Source of the DNA: Paludibacteraceae bacterium
GTDB taxonomy: Bacteria; Bacteroidota; Bacteroidia; Bacteroidales; Paludibacteraceae
Direction of reading: 5' to 3'
Length of the DNA stretch: 42,093 nucleotides
NCBI GenBank assembly: GCA_017632345.1
Contig: JAGBRL010000039.1
Location: forward strand, 1 to 42,093
Positions 1 through 8,376 of the stretch are shown here, piece after piece. Numbering within the stretch: position 1 is the first letter of the stretch; every line of letters begins with the position of its first letter. The notes beneath the pieces are model-generated. The model did no database searches and had not been told where the DNA came from. It saw nothing but the letters and a program-made list of their open reading frames with translations. The position numbers and the translations under genes are program-made.

Positions 1-18
1 CCCACACACACACACACA
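1..18. repeat. short CA dinucleotide run at the window edge
   Basis: The window opens with an uninterrupted run of about eight CA units followed by an A-rich stretch. It is simple sequence and may continue outside the window. A small stem-loop with CCCC/GGGG arms at about 73-84 lies between it and the end of the minus-strand operon. There is no T-tract, so I do not call it a terminator. Confidence 0.6.
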
Positions 19-99
19 TAAAAAAGGGAGACTATCGGAAAAAAGGTGCAATACAGCATTGTCTTCAGATAGCCCCAAACGGGGTCAAGGTAATACTAA

Positions 100-792
100 T
101 CAATCTAATTTTTTCTGAAATTTATCATTCATTTCATCAATCTTTTCTTGAACTTCGAATTCTGAAATATTCGGATTTTCAATTTTTTCTGCCTCTTCAA
201 TAGCTTTATAAATCTTTTCATTTTCTAATTCTGTACACTTTCCTTTCTCATCTAAAAATCTTGTAAAGGTCTCTGGTTTTACTCCATTTTCAATTAATTT
301 GTCGACATAGTTTTTTAGTTGAGTTTCCGTCATCCCTATTTTGTAAATTCCCATTAAAAATTCAGGTGTCAATAACTTAGCATCTCCCAAAGTTTCTCCA
401 ACTTCAGCTGATTTCAAAGAGACTCCTGCAGATAAACAATTCAACTTTTCCTCCTTTGACATTTTTTCAAATCGCTCTTTGTCCAACTCTACACTTCTCA
501 AATACTCCATATAGGCTTTATGGGACTCTCCCTCTCTAATTGGTCGAGTACCCTCTTGAGTTAATTTTGCCCCAATTTCTTCTAAATCATCGCCTGACGG
601 AACTCCTAATATTTGTCCCACCCCTTCCAAAACTTTGCCAATTCCCTTTAATATTTCCATTGCTTTTTCCGCAATATTAGGAAGCAACTTAGCTATTCCT
701 TGACAGATGTTACCAACAATAGGACCTGCAACATTGACAATTTTGGCTGCAAAGCCAGCGATAGCGTTAAATAAGCCTGATATTAATCCCAT
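100..792 (-). CDS. small protein with glycine-rich hydrophobic N-terminus, third gene of the DUF4407/HerA operon
   Basis: The 230-residue protein is not one I recognise. Residues 1-65 are rich in Gly, Ala, Ile, Leu and Val with regularly spaced Lys, giving an amphipathic, membrane-seeking look without a classical signal peptide. The remaining 165 residues are charged and mostly helical, ending in a Lys/Glu-rich tail. The ATG at 792 follows the HerA-like gene by 23 bp, so the two are probably co-transcribed. The polarity (hydrophobic head, soluble helical tail) would suit a pore former, a membrane anchor or a cargo of the neighbouring ATPase. That role is inference from composition and context only. 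Confidence 0.75.
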   Translation of the reverse strand: MGLISGLFNAIAGFAAKIVNVAGPIVGNICQGIAKLLPNIAEKAMEILKGIGKVLEGVGQILGVPSGDDLEEIGAKLTQEGTRPIREGESHKAYMEYLRSVELDKERFEKMSKEEKLNCLSAGVSLKSAEVGETLGDAKLLTPEFLMGIYKIGMTETQLKNYVDKLIENGVKPETFTRFLDEKGKCTELENEKIYKAIEEAEKIENPNISEFEVQEKIDEMNDKFQKKLD

Positions 793-815
793 AACTTTAC
801 TTTATTATTAAATTA

Positions 816-3800
816 TTAAATTAAATTTTTGCTCTTGCAATCTTTTAAATATTCGTATAGTTTTTCCGAATTCTCTCTATTCAACACTCCTTCTGTATAT
901 TTCTTTAAGACTTCTTTAGTTTGGGAGTTCCCTCCATCAACATGTTTATTTAAGGACTCGGCCAACTGTTCAACTTCAATTTCTCTAAGCTTAAAAATGT
1001 ATTCTTTTATATCTTTATTAGTTGCAAGTGCGCCCATGTTTTTTGCCTTTTTTAAAAGTTCACCTAAATAACCATCATTAAATATCAAATCAGAGAAATC
1101 AGCTAACAACTCCTTTTCATCTCTTCCTCTTTCTATTGCAATTATCAAGTTTGCAATGTTTGACTCAGGTTTAGACATAGAATAAAGCTTGTCATTTATT
1201 ATTATAGACATGTCATTTATGCTTAAAAATAGTCCCAACCTTTTTATTATTCTTTTTAAATCGTTTAGAATGGTAAAATCGCCATTTTGAACTTTTCTAT
1301 ACAAATTACAAAATGCATCTATTACATCCTCATTATCAACCATATGATTGTATTTTTCAACATCTGGCATTTCTTTTAGTTTGTATTTCGTCAATCTTAC
1401 CCTATCGTAGCATTCCAAGTAATACTCCAACGCCTTATTTCTCAGTTTTTCATCTTCTATTTTTTCGTTTGTTGTATCAATGAGTTTTTCTATTTGCACA
1501 AGAATACTTTTGTCCCAATCTTGACTAAAAACTACAGCCCTACCTGTTTGAAGATTTGACAAATATGATTTTTGTTCATCTGATAGGTCCATTGTATTAC
1601 CGATAGACTCTTTGTCATCTTGAGCAAAGATTTTATGCACAATTTTAGTATTGGTATTCTTTAAGACCTCTGGTGTCATCTTTTCCGGAATCTGATCCGC
1701 AATAATCAAACACTCTCCATACTTACGAACTTCTGCTAACATATCCGAAAATGTTTCAACACCATTTTTCTTGTTTAACGAATCTCCTGGAGAATACTTT
1801 GAAAGCAGTCTATGAGCCTCTTCTACCAATGTAATATGATTCTTCTTTTTATTTCCGTTCTTTTTAAATACAATTTTTTGAGCTTCATTTAGATTTGCCA
1901 ATATGAATCCCATTATTAAAGACTTTTCGGAACCACTTTTTATATTTTCAAGTTCTATTACAACATTTCTATCTAATAACTTGAAAAAATCTATTGAGCG
2001 AGGTGTATTTAACATACTACCTTTTGCACCAACAACCAAACCTTTCAATCGGGCACGAACCGATCCTAAATAGTCATTTTTAAGTCTTTCGTCAAAACCT
2101 TGTTCTTCAACAATCTCTTTTGTTACTTCGATCAAATCTGATAATGTAGGAAACGCATTAACATCATCTGCATAAGGATTTTCGTATTTACTATTTTTAT
2201 TCGTTTCAACATTCCAACCTTTTTTTTCATAACATCGATATAAAGAAGACTCTATAATTTGAGGAATTGCAGCCTCCATGTCAAACGCAGCCTCAATACA
2301 TGCCTTTACCATATCAACATGTGCAGAGATTGATTCTCCTTCTAAAAACTCAAGAGGGTTCAATCTAAAAGGAGCTACATTGTCACCTAATGTAAACACC
2401 AAGCAATCATGATTGTTTGCTAAAACACGATATTCTGTCTTTGCCGGCTCAATTACTAAAAATGGATAACCGCTTTCCAGCAATAATCTCATGCAAGTCG
2501 TGGTTTTTCCGCTACCCGTCACTCCGCAAACAAAAACGTGCTTATTCATGTCCTCCTTACCAATAGTTACAGAAATGTTTTTATGCACTACCTGACTTTG
2601 AACTAAATATCCTAATGCTATGCCCTTACCTTTTTCTATTTCTTTCACTTTCAAACCATATTCCACCTCTTTATTCAAAGACAACCCTACAACCTCTTTA
2701 CAAGGCAACCCTGCAATTATAGCAAGCTCTCTTGCGGAATACCAATTAGAGACAAAAGCAAAGTGTTCTGTGGCATATTGAGAAAACATACTTCTGGCAA
2801 AACGTTCTTCTCTACTGATTCCTTTTCCATTTAAAAAAGTCTTTTCCCCATTTTTTCTTAAACTAAAATAGCCTATAGGAATTTGAAGACCTTTCAACGA
2901 TAAAAGTCTATCTTCATTATTTTTTAATTTTGTGGTTCGTAATGGCACCTTATTTCCTGATACACCTGAAAATAGAGATATTGCAACATTTCCAAGTTTA
3001 TCCAGTACAATGTCATTATCTGCAAATAATGTAACTGACACATTAAATAGACCATTGCCTCGCCCATAATCTATTCGTTTAATCAACACATCATCAATGT
3101 ATTTCAACCACTCAATCATATTTTTTCTAACAAACTCTTTAGATTTAGAAGAGTTTGTAGATGATTGAGTTGATTTAGATGTTGATTCAGAAGTTGATTT
3201 AGATGGCTCTGAAAAAGTCTCAGTCCTATTCCAATTCTCTTCACCATCATTCCTACTTCCACCTTTAGAATGTGATACCTGCCGTGTCTCTCCGTTACGA
3301 GACAAAGTGTTTGATTCTTGATCTGATTTAGATTCTGACCACCCCTCTTGTTCACTAATTTTTGAATGAGGAGACATTTTATTGTAGAATCCAAACACAC
3401 TAGCCTCTATGTCATTAATTTTATCAGGAGCAATGAACATCGAACTTACTAAAAACATAAATTCATCACCTAACATAACATCAGCCAAACGGTCAACTCT
3501 TTGAAATTGTTGGGAGTCATCCTCATTAAGACCAGGAACACCTTCCATTGTTGCAACATTTTTGAAACTTCTTAACGAATTGAATAGGTCCCTATTCTCT
3601 ACTTCCGTTAACAACTTCATTTCTCCTCCACGAAAATTACCCTCTAACGCTCTTTTAAGAACATTATCACATATATTTTTAATATTGAGGTCCTCCACCC
3701 AAGAATCTGTCCTGAATAAATTACGACTTATTCCATAATAAAACGAAACCTTCTCCTTGTCACCTTTAATTATATAATTAAAATTTACGCCATACAAACG

Positions 3801-4016
3801 CATTGCACCAATAACATTTTCTAATGCCTCCTTTCTAGGAAACTTTTCGTTATATGTTACGCTGCATACCTTTATGAAACAAAAGTCTTCTATTTTTAGA
3901 GGCCGTTTAGGTTTTTCATATCCATAAAAATCAAAACCTTCTTTGAAATAATATCGTTCAGAATTTTTTGTAAATTCAAAGACGAACTTAAATTCTTTAT
4001 CATTATTTTTTTCCAT
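816..4016 (-). CDS. HerA-like P-loop ATPase (DUF87/VirB4-type) with serine-rich linker
   Basis: The product has 1066 residues. The ATPase core starts near residue 480. It has a Walker A motif GVTGSGKTTT around 498-507, the motif IEPAKTEYR near 522-530, FRLNPLEF near 550-557, and a Walker B ITLVEEAH near 728-735. A sensor-like segment IIADQIPEKM follows near 771-780. This set is typical of the HerA/FtsK/VirB4 group of hexameric DNA- or protein-pumping motors. An N-terminal domain of about 220 residues is unknown to me. Residues about 225-293 form a low-complexity Ser/Lys/Glu/Thr linker. The C-terminal 230 residues are helical and charged. It lies 12 bp downstream of the DUF4407 gene. No NurA, Sir2 or other nuclease partner is adjacent, so it is not a canonical HerA-nuclease defence pair. 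I infer a membrane-associated motor working with its neighbours. Confidence 0.85.
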   Translation of the reverse strand: MEKNNDKEFKFVFEFTKNSERYYFKEGFDFYGYEKPKRPLKIEDFCFIKVCSVTYNEKFPRKEALENVIGAMRLYGVNFNYIIKGDKEKVSFYYGISRNLFRTDSWVEDLNIKNICDNVLKRALEGNFRGGEMKLLTEVENRDLFNSLRSFKNVATMEGVPGLNEDDSQQFQRVDRLADVMLGDEFMFLVSSMFIAPDKINDIEASVFGFYNKMSPHSKISEQEGWSESKSDQESNTLSRNGETRQVSHSKGGSRNDGEENWNRTETFSEPSKSTSESTSKSTQSSTNSSKSKEFVRKNMIEWLKYIDDVLIKRIDYGRGNGLFNVSVTLFADNDIVLDKLGNVAISLFSGVSGNKVPLRTTKLKNNEDRLLSLKGLQIPIGYFSLRKNGEKTFLNGKGISREERFARSMFSQYATEHFAFVSNWYSARELAIIAGLPCKEVVGLSLNKEVEYGLKVKEIEKGKGIALGYLVQSQVVHKNISVTIGKEDMNKHVFVCGVTGSGKTTTCMRLLLESGYPFLVIEPAKTEYRVLANNHDCLVFTLGDNVAPFRLNPLEFLEGESISAHVDMVKACIEAAFDMEAAIPQIIESSLYRCYEKKGWNVETNKNSKYENPYADDVNAFPTLSDLIEVTKEIVEEQGFDERLKNDYLGSVRARLKGLVVGAKGSMLNTPRSIDFFKLLDRNVVIELENIKSGSEKSLIMGFILANLNEAQKIVFKKNGNKKKNHITLVEEAHRLLSKYSPGDSLNKKNGVETFSDMLAEVRKYGECLIIADQIPEKMTPEVLKNTNTKIVHKIFAQDDKESIGNTMDLSDEQKSYLSNLQTGRAVVFSQDWDKSILVQIEKLIDTTNEKIEDEKLRNKALEYYLECYDRVRLTKYKLKEMPDVEKYNHMVDNEDVIDAFCNLYRKVQNGDFTILNDLKRIIKRLGLFLSINDMSIIINDKLYSMSKPESNIANLIIAIERGRDEKELLADFSDLIFNDGYLGELLKKAKNMGALATNKDIKEYIFKLREIEVEQLAESLNKHVDGGNSQTKEVLKKYTEGVLNRENSEKLYEYLKDCKSKNLI

Positions 4017-4028
4017 TCTACTACTATA

Positions 4029-5480
4029 TTAATCAAAATTCCTCATGAACCACCCCTCTCCAGACTCCTGTTCGTTGTCTTTTTTTTTCGTTGCTAAATC
4101 CTTTGTCTCTTTCATATTATCAGTTAGATAAGCATGAGGATTATTGACTATATTGCGATACTCCTCGTCACTCCATTTCTTTACTGCACTCGCAAGTAAC
4201 TCTCTCTGCACTTTGAAAAAATTCTCCAAAGTTTGTCTATTTGCCGGTATTTCTACAGACTTTCTGTTGTCGTTTCTCTTGGTGTTTATTTCCAAATCTG
4301 TTTTCAGATCTTCTTTACTTATTTGTTTTATTTTTTCTGCAAAATCACTTATTTTTTGTACTTCTGCATCAACTAATTCATCATACATGCCATATTTGAT
4401 CATTATTTTCACTAATGCAGGGCACATCTCAATCATAATGAAAAATATCATTACAAATAAGTGTACCCAGAAAAGTATATTATTTCCAGATAAGACATTA
4501 CCATTCTCATCAGTCTTTTCTAAACTTGAAATTTCCCATAAAGTTGTAATTTTCTTTGTGAGTTCTAATTTCGAGTCTTGTTTACCATTTTCCACATTGT
4601 ATATTTCATTTGCTAAAGAATCTCTTTGAGCAGTCTTTTCGTTCTCTTGAGCTAATAGATCTTTACTCTTATTCACTATTTGTTCTAATTGTTCGGTCCT
4701 ATGCGCTTTCTCGTCTTTATTTAAATCTGTTATTTCCGCATATAAATTATTTATCAATAGCTCGTTTTTTCGTTTCAACATTTCGTATTCTCGCAGCAAT
4801 CGACGAGACTCCGGACCAATACCTTTTTTCCCAGTTCCCTTAGTTCCATTAAACTCATCCAAATATTTCTGATATGCTAATTCTATCTCTTTTTTTAATT
4901 CATCTATACTTTTCTCTCTATCCTTAATTTGATCTGAAAACCCATTTGAAATCACATTGTTAGAAGCTTGATTCTCTTTTATCTTTTTCAAATCTTCGTC
5001 AATACTTGCCATTTCGTTTTTTAGGTTGGTTATTATAGATTCCCTTAAACCATCTCTGATGTTTGATTCAAAAATTTTCAACTCCAATGGTGTCGAAATA
5101 ACCACACCTATAAACAAAGCTAAAATAAGACGGGGCGAAGTGCGCCATATTTTACTCAAGATACTTTCATTTTTACTAAACTTTATTGTAGTCACAATCG
5201 TTCTATCCAGAAAAAAAATAAACAGTCCCCAAAATAATCCAAATAAAACATACAATACCGGATTTTCAAACAACATAGATAAAGCATATCCTCCGGAAAT
5301 AGCAGCAAAAGCACCTGTAAAAAAAATGGCAGTCCCCATACTGAAGTATTTGCTCCATTCCGGACGACAAAGTATTAATAACTCTTTATCAACACCAGCA
5401 CACCACCAGAAAAAACGCATAACCCAATTGGGATTAAGTTTGCTATCTCCGTTTTTTTCAGTCTTTCTTACGTTATTCAT
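4029..5480 (-). CDS. DUF4407-type membrane protein with long coiled coil
   Basis: The product has 483 residues. It opens with RFFWWCAGVD (residues 22-31) followed by three hydrophobic helices at about 46-69, 74-92 and 117-133, containing FFLDR and the ISTPLELKIFE segment seen in DUF4407 proteins. Residues about 145-310 are rich in Glu, Lys, Asn and Leu and look like a long coiled coil. A fourth membrane helix spans about 335-357, and a charged C-terminal region of 125 residues follows. The arrangement suggests two cytoplasmic or periplasmic arms joined to a membrane anchor. It is the first gene of the operon, so it may recruit the HerA-like ATPase to the membrane. The biochemical role of DUF4407 is not known to me. 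Confidence 0.85.
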   Translation of the reverse strand: MNNVRKTEKNGDSKLNPNWVMRFFWWCAGVDKELLILCRPEWSKYFSMGTAIFFTGAFAAISGGYALSMLFENPVLYVLFGLFWGLFIFFLDRTIVTTIKFSKNESILSKIWRTSPRLILALFIGVVISTPLELKIFESNIRDGLRESIITNLKNEMASIDEDLKKIKENQASNNVISNGFSDQIKDREKSIDELKKEIELAYQKYLDEFNGTKGTGKKGIGPESRRLLREYEMLKRKNELLINNLYAEITDLNKDEKAHRTEQLEQIVNKSKDLLAQENEKTAQRDSLANEIYNVENGKQDSKLELTKKITTLWEISSLEKTDENGNVLSGNNILFWVHLFVMIFFIMIEMCPALVKIMIKYGMYDELVDAEVQKISDFAEKIKQISKEDLKTDLEINTKRNDNRKSVEIPANRQTLENFFKVQRELLASAVKKWSDEEYRNIVNNPHAYLTDNMKETKDLATKKKDNEQESGEGWFMRNFD

Positions 5481-5565
5481 GTAGTTACGTTTTATATGTT
5501 AAATTAATATCAATCTTAAATTTTTTAGTATAGAAGATTTTCACCCTTATTGATTCACAAAAAAA

Positions 5566-5649
5566 GCGTGAAGTCAACTGCTCGGTTTACTACTTGGGCG
5601 TCGTCGAAATAGCCCCACTTGTCAAACCGAACAACATTGAACTTCACGC
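5566..5649 (-). repeat. stem-loop element, copy 1, followed by a T-tract
   Basis: Read on the minus strand, the ends GCGTGAAGT and ACTTCACGC pair. Further in, CGGTTT pairs with AAACCG (plus-strand 5583-5588 and 5624-5629) and GGGC with GCCC (5596-5599 and 5612-5615). The unpaired parts GACAAGTG, TTTCGACGAC and CAAGTAG match copies 2 and 3, while the stems differ but still pair. Seven Ts follow on the minus strand (5565-5559), so this copy could act as an intrinsic terminator or attenuator. It sits about 80 bp before the start of the DUF4407 gene, in the same orientation. Confidence 0.7.
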
Positions 5650-5733
5650 AAATATGAACACAGACCAACCCAGCACCGCAATCAAGAAACCTTGTTTGCA
5701 ATGTAGTTAATGCAATTACCATACCAAGCGTGA

Positions 5734-5816
5734 CGCCTCTGTTGCTTTGTTTCTGACAAGTGTTTGAAATTTTTCGACGACTTCAAGTAGTCAAAACCAA
5801 AGCGTAAGATACGCCA
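5734..5816 (+). repeat. stem-loop element, copy 2
   Basis: This plus-strand copy shares with copy 3 the block from GACAAGTG through TTTGAAATTTTTCGACGAC to CAAGTAGTCAAAAC. Stems pair TTGAA (5764-5768) with TTCAA (5782-5786) and GCTTTG (5744-5749) with CAAAGC (5798-5803). It is followed by ATCTTTAT, as is copy 3. Confidence 0.7.
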
Positions 5817-5983
5817 TCTTTATGTCTGTTTTGTCCGTCTCCCTTGCGGGAGTTGAACAAATACATATGCTAAGGTATATGTTTTCTGCATAATATCCAA
5901 GAGAAAACAATAAAAAGATTTCTGTTTTTTTAGATATCTTTTCAACCTCAAGAGTTAACAACTGGGTTTAGCCATAACGCATC

Positions 5984-6005
5984 TTGGTGCTGCCTTTTAG
6001 GCAGG
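5984..6005 (+). repeat. short dispersed hairpin motif, copy A
   Basis: The motif reads TTGGTGCTGCCTTTTAGGCA and continues with GG. CTGCC pairs with GGCAG around a short loop. It belongs to a set of four (also 6374-6397, 26544-26566 and 26622-26644), all in gene-free stretches. Confidence 0.55.
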
Positions 6006-6104
6006 TGTGCTAAACTTGCCTCTCATCGGGCAGGACTGGCGATGTGGATTTGGGTCTTATCGCTTCCGCTCAATTTGGCTACGTTGCATTCTGCATAAAA
6101 ATAT

Positions 6105-6190
6105 GGCGTCTCCCCTTTGTTATGTTTTTGACAAGTGGTTTGAAATTTTTCGACGACTTCAAGTAGTCAAAACACAACGTGAGAAACGCC
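6105..6190 (+). repeat. stem-loop element, copy 3
   Basis: The ends GGCGT and AACGCC pair with CTC/GAG just inside. TTGT pairs with ACAA, GTTTTTGAC with GTCAAAAC, and TTGAA (6140-6144) with TTCAA (6158-6162). The conserved unpaired segments ACAAGTGG, ATTTTTCGACGAC and AAGTA are the same as in copy 2. No protein is encoded. Confidence 0.7.
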
Positions 6191-6373
6191 ATCTTTATAT
6201 CATCTTTTTAAGCTTCCGCTTATTTCGCCACAAAAATAAGAAGCTTTGGCGTTAGTGCAACATAAAATTGAAAAATGTCGGGTTTTTGTCGTGTTTTTTA
6301 TACATAACCTTGGAGGAGACCTGATTTTATGGGTGGCAACAATATTGTCCTAAATGTTTTGTAAAAGATAAAA

Positions 6374-6397
6374 TTGGTACTGCCTTCTGGGCAGAGG
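6374..6397 (+). repeat. short dispersed hairpin motif, copy B
   Basis: The motif reads TTGGTACTGCCTTCTGGGCA followed by GAGG. CTGCC and GGCAG form a compact stem. It differs from copy A mainly in the loop and one flanking base. Confidence 0.55.
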
Positions 6398-6603
6398 ATT
6401 GATGAATTTAAGCCCACCGTTACTTATTTTGCCCACATTCACTTAGTCATATGCCCGTAGAGGTTAGCTTTGCTGTAAAATTATTTAGGACAATATTGGA
6501 ATGGCAACAAGGAGGCGCGCGGCATATTTTCCTCTCTTAAACATAGTTCAATAACATATAAAAAGGTGTTGATTTTTTGGTTTTGCTTCCTTATATTTGT
6601 AAA

Positions 6604-6780
6604 AGTGAGTTCGATAAATTCACCGTTTGTAATTAAGAAGGTATAAATCAAGGGGGGCGAGCATTTCGGCACTTTTTGATTTCTTTCGGCAGCTTGCTGT
6701 TTGTCAGTCGGTCACAGTGCCCGCACTGCTCACTTCTTTTCGCACGGCAATCTGCGCGAAATGAATTTATAGAACCCACC
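6604..6780 (+). mobile_element. MITE copy 1 (177 bp, TSD TAAA)
   Basis: The left end AGTGAGTTCGATAAATTCA and the right end TGAATTTATAGAACCCACC are imperfect 19-bp inverted repeats. Direct TAAA copies lie immediately outside (6600-6603 and 6781-6784). The interior has no gene and matches copies at 32963-33159 and 40210-40337, which lie in the opposite orientation. The right end is 19 bp before the ATG of the lipoprotein gene, so the insertion may have replaced or altered its promoter. Confidence 0.85.
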
Positions 6781-6799
6781 TAAATAAAGTTTTTTGATT

Positions 6800-7303
6800 A
6801 TGAGGTGGTTTGATTACATATTGGCGGTTGCGGTTGCGGTGCTGTGCGTCTCTTGCAACGAAGTCCCGATAAAGCCGGGCGCGGTGCAGAGGGTGGTGGA
6901 TACGGTATATATCCATGACACGGTTGTGATTACGGACTGCCCCGATGCGGTGAAGCGTCCGGAGTTTCTGGAACGTTTCGACTTGAATCCGGACAGCTGT
7001 TTCTACGAGGATACAGTTCTTTTCAGCGGACGGCTCGAACGCAGTGTGGTGGACGGCACGGAGGTTCTGGTGCTTAATCTGGACAGGTCGTTTTACGTGT
7101 CGTCTCGCAATGAGGAGGAGCAGAGCAAAGAAGACCCGAATGTGTCGCAGGAGAGCGGAAAGAAGCTGCAGCTGTTCGTCGGCAACGGAGACCGCTTTGT
7201 AGGCCAGAGGGTCTATGCTTTGGGCAAATTATGGGGAGCGTGCTCCGGCGGGCAGTACACCCCGGTTGTTATGACGGGCGAGTGCGCGGCTTTTGCGGAG
7301 TAG
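6800..7303 (+). CDS. small lipoprotein of unknown function
   Basis: With the ATG at 6800 the product has 167 residues. It begins MRWFDYILAVAVAVLCVSCN, a short signal peptide with a lipobox-like LCVSC, so it is probably a lipoprotein of the cell envelope. A TTG two codons upstream is less likely as the start. The mature part contains VVDTVYIHDTVVI, a type of segment common in Bacteroidales lipoproteins, and a C-terminal beta-rich half (residues about 75-160) that ends CSGGQYTPVVMTGEC. Two Cys near the end could form a disulfide. It converges on the TPR gene with a gap of 4 bp. I cannot assign a function. Confidence 0.75.
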   Translation: MRWFDYILAVAVAVLCVSCNEVPIKPGAVQRVVDTVYIHDTVVITDCPDAVKRPEFLERFDLNPDSCFYEDTVLFSGRLERSVVDGTEVLVLNLDRSFYVSSRNEEEQSKEDPNVSQESGKKLQLFVGNGDRFVGQRVYALGKLWGACSGGQYTPVVMTGECAAFAE

Positions 7304-7307
7304 TCTG

Positions 7308-8096
7308 TTATTTAGGCTCGCTGATGAGGTTCGTCAGCTTGTCGATTTCCCTGAGCTGGACTTTGATATAGTCGCTGTTTCGCAGAATGTACGCCTTTGT
7401 CAGATTGAACTTGGCGAGCATAAGCTCGTTGCGGGCGGCCTCTTTCGGGATGGTGTCTTTGCAGTCGTTTATGATGTTTCTTGCGTTGACAAGATGCAGG
7501 TTGCCTTCAAAAATGGCTGCGTCAAAATCGGCTCCGTTCTTGTTTATGCTCTCGAACAGAGGCGCGGCGTTATCGATGTCTCCGGTTTGGAACAGAGCGA
7601 TTGCGAGAATCTTGCAAGACTCGTCGGACGGGACGCATCTTTTCGCGAAGTGCATGGCAGACTTGTAGTCCTTTTCGCAGAAGAAGTGCCGCGCGAGTAT
7701 CAGGAGCATGTCCGGCTCCTTTTTTGGGTGTTTCCGCGCGATGACGTCCAGCGTGCTTAGCAGGCATTCCTTTCCGGCATCTTTGCAGAATGAGGAGGAT
7801 ACGCCGCTTATTACGTCGGTCGCTTTTCCGCCTTTCTGCAGGCACAGAGAGTAGTAGCTTTCGGCGATGGGAGAGTGCCCGAGGATGAAGGCGCACTTTG
7901 CGGCGTGCAGGAACACGTCAGGGTTGTTGATGTCCTCTTTCATGGCAAGCCCGTAAACACGGAAGGCATCTTCGAACTCATTATTGGCAAAAAGGCTGTC
8001 GGCTACAAACATGTACCGGTCCATCTTGGAGCCGGCCACGACGTTTGACGAGCAGACTGCTATATATAATAAAAGAGTGTATAATACTTTTTTCAT
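7308..8096 (-). CDS. exported TPR-repeat protein
   Basis: I choose the ATG at 8096 because it gives a standard signal peptide, MKKVLYTLLLYIAVCSSNVVAG. The longer reading frame upstream lacks one. The mature protein of about 240 residues is helical, with repeated pairs such as ADSLFANNEFEDAFRVYGLA, LARHFFCEKDYKSAMHFAKR and LAIALFQTGDIDNAAPLFES, typical of tetratricopeptide repeats. TPR proteins hold protein complexes together, and the partner is unknown. It is transcribed away from the ribosomal operon and the two share the 8097-8376 intergenic region. Confidence 0.8.
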   Translation of the reverse strand: MKKVLYTLLLYIAVCSSNVVAGSKMDRYMFVADSLFANNEFEDAFRVYGLAMKEDINNPDVFLHAAKCAFILGHSPIAESYYSLCLQKGGKATDVISGVSSSFCKDAGKECLLSTLDVIARKHPKKEPDMLLILARHFFCEKDYKSAMHFAKRCVPSDESCKILAIALFQTGDIDNAAPLFESINKNGADFDAAIFEGNLHLVNARNIINDCKDTIPKEAARNELMLAKFNLTKAYILRNSDYIKVQLREIDKLTNLISEPK

Positions 8097-8274
8097 GTTT
8101 AAACAATTTAAAGATGAAGAGAACAGACTGCCGGGAGCGCGGCTTAGCGAACCCGGAAACAGCATTCGGCTCTGCAAATATACTAATAGGAAGTAAAAAG
8201 GCAAGAGCAAGCGGTCTTTGAAATTCTGAAAAAGAGGTTTGATGAAGAAAAACGTCAAAAAAAAGTGTAAATTG

Positions 8275-8305
8275 TTGATTAATTGAAAATTTATGTCTAA
8301 TTTTG
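8275..8305 (+). promoter_or_regulatory. Bacteroidota-type promoter of the ribosomal superoperon
   Basis: TTG at 8275-8277 and TAATTTTG at 8298-8305 fit the -33 and -7 (TAnnTTTG) elements with a 20-bp spacer. The predicted start near 8310 leaves a leader of about 65 nt before rpsL. Confidence 0.65.
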
Positions 8306-8376
8306 CGGTCTCTAATGATAGGAATAGATTTAGAGTATCAGTAAATTAATTAAAAAATAAAAAAAATTATTAAGAA

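Larger units (their letters stand above)
5481..6603. other. gene-free region with structured repeats
   Basis: I see no credible gene in this 1.1-kb stretch. The short reading frames are low-complexity or repeat-derived. It contains three copies of a covarying stem-loop element (5566-5649, 5734-5816, 6105-6190) and two copies of a short hairpin motif (5984-6005, 6374-6397), and it ends at MITE copy 1. It separates the accessory operon on the left from the conserved backbone on the right. Confidence 0.7.

Noticed and set aside
100..5480. Canonical HerA-nuclease (Sir2-HerA, DUF4297-HerA or HerA-NurA) defence
   Set aside because: None of the three proteins shows a nuclease or Sir2 motif. The partner is a membrane protein.
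5566..6190. Integron attC sites as an explanation for the structured elements
   Set aside because: The stem-loops vary outside and are conserved inside, but I find no RYYYAAC/GTTRRRY boxes at the ends, no cassette genes between them and no integrase.
6007..6255. 82-codon plus-strand reading frame
   Set aside because: It runs through stem-loop copy 3, has no recognisable protein features and its composition follows the repeat.
6481..6672. 63-codon minus-strand reading frame; a similar frame occurs at 40200-40397
   Set aside because: The shared stretch YTFLI(T/I)NGEFIEL comes from the MITE end. It is not a conserved protein.
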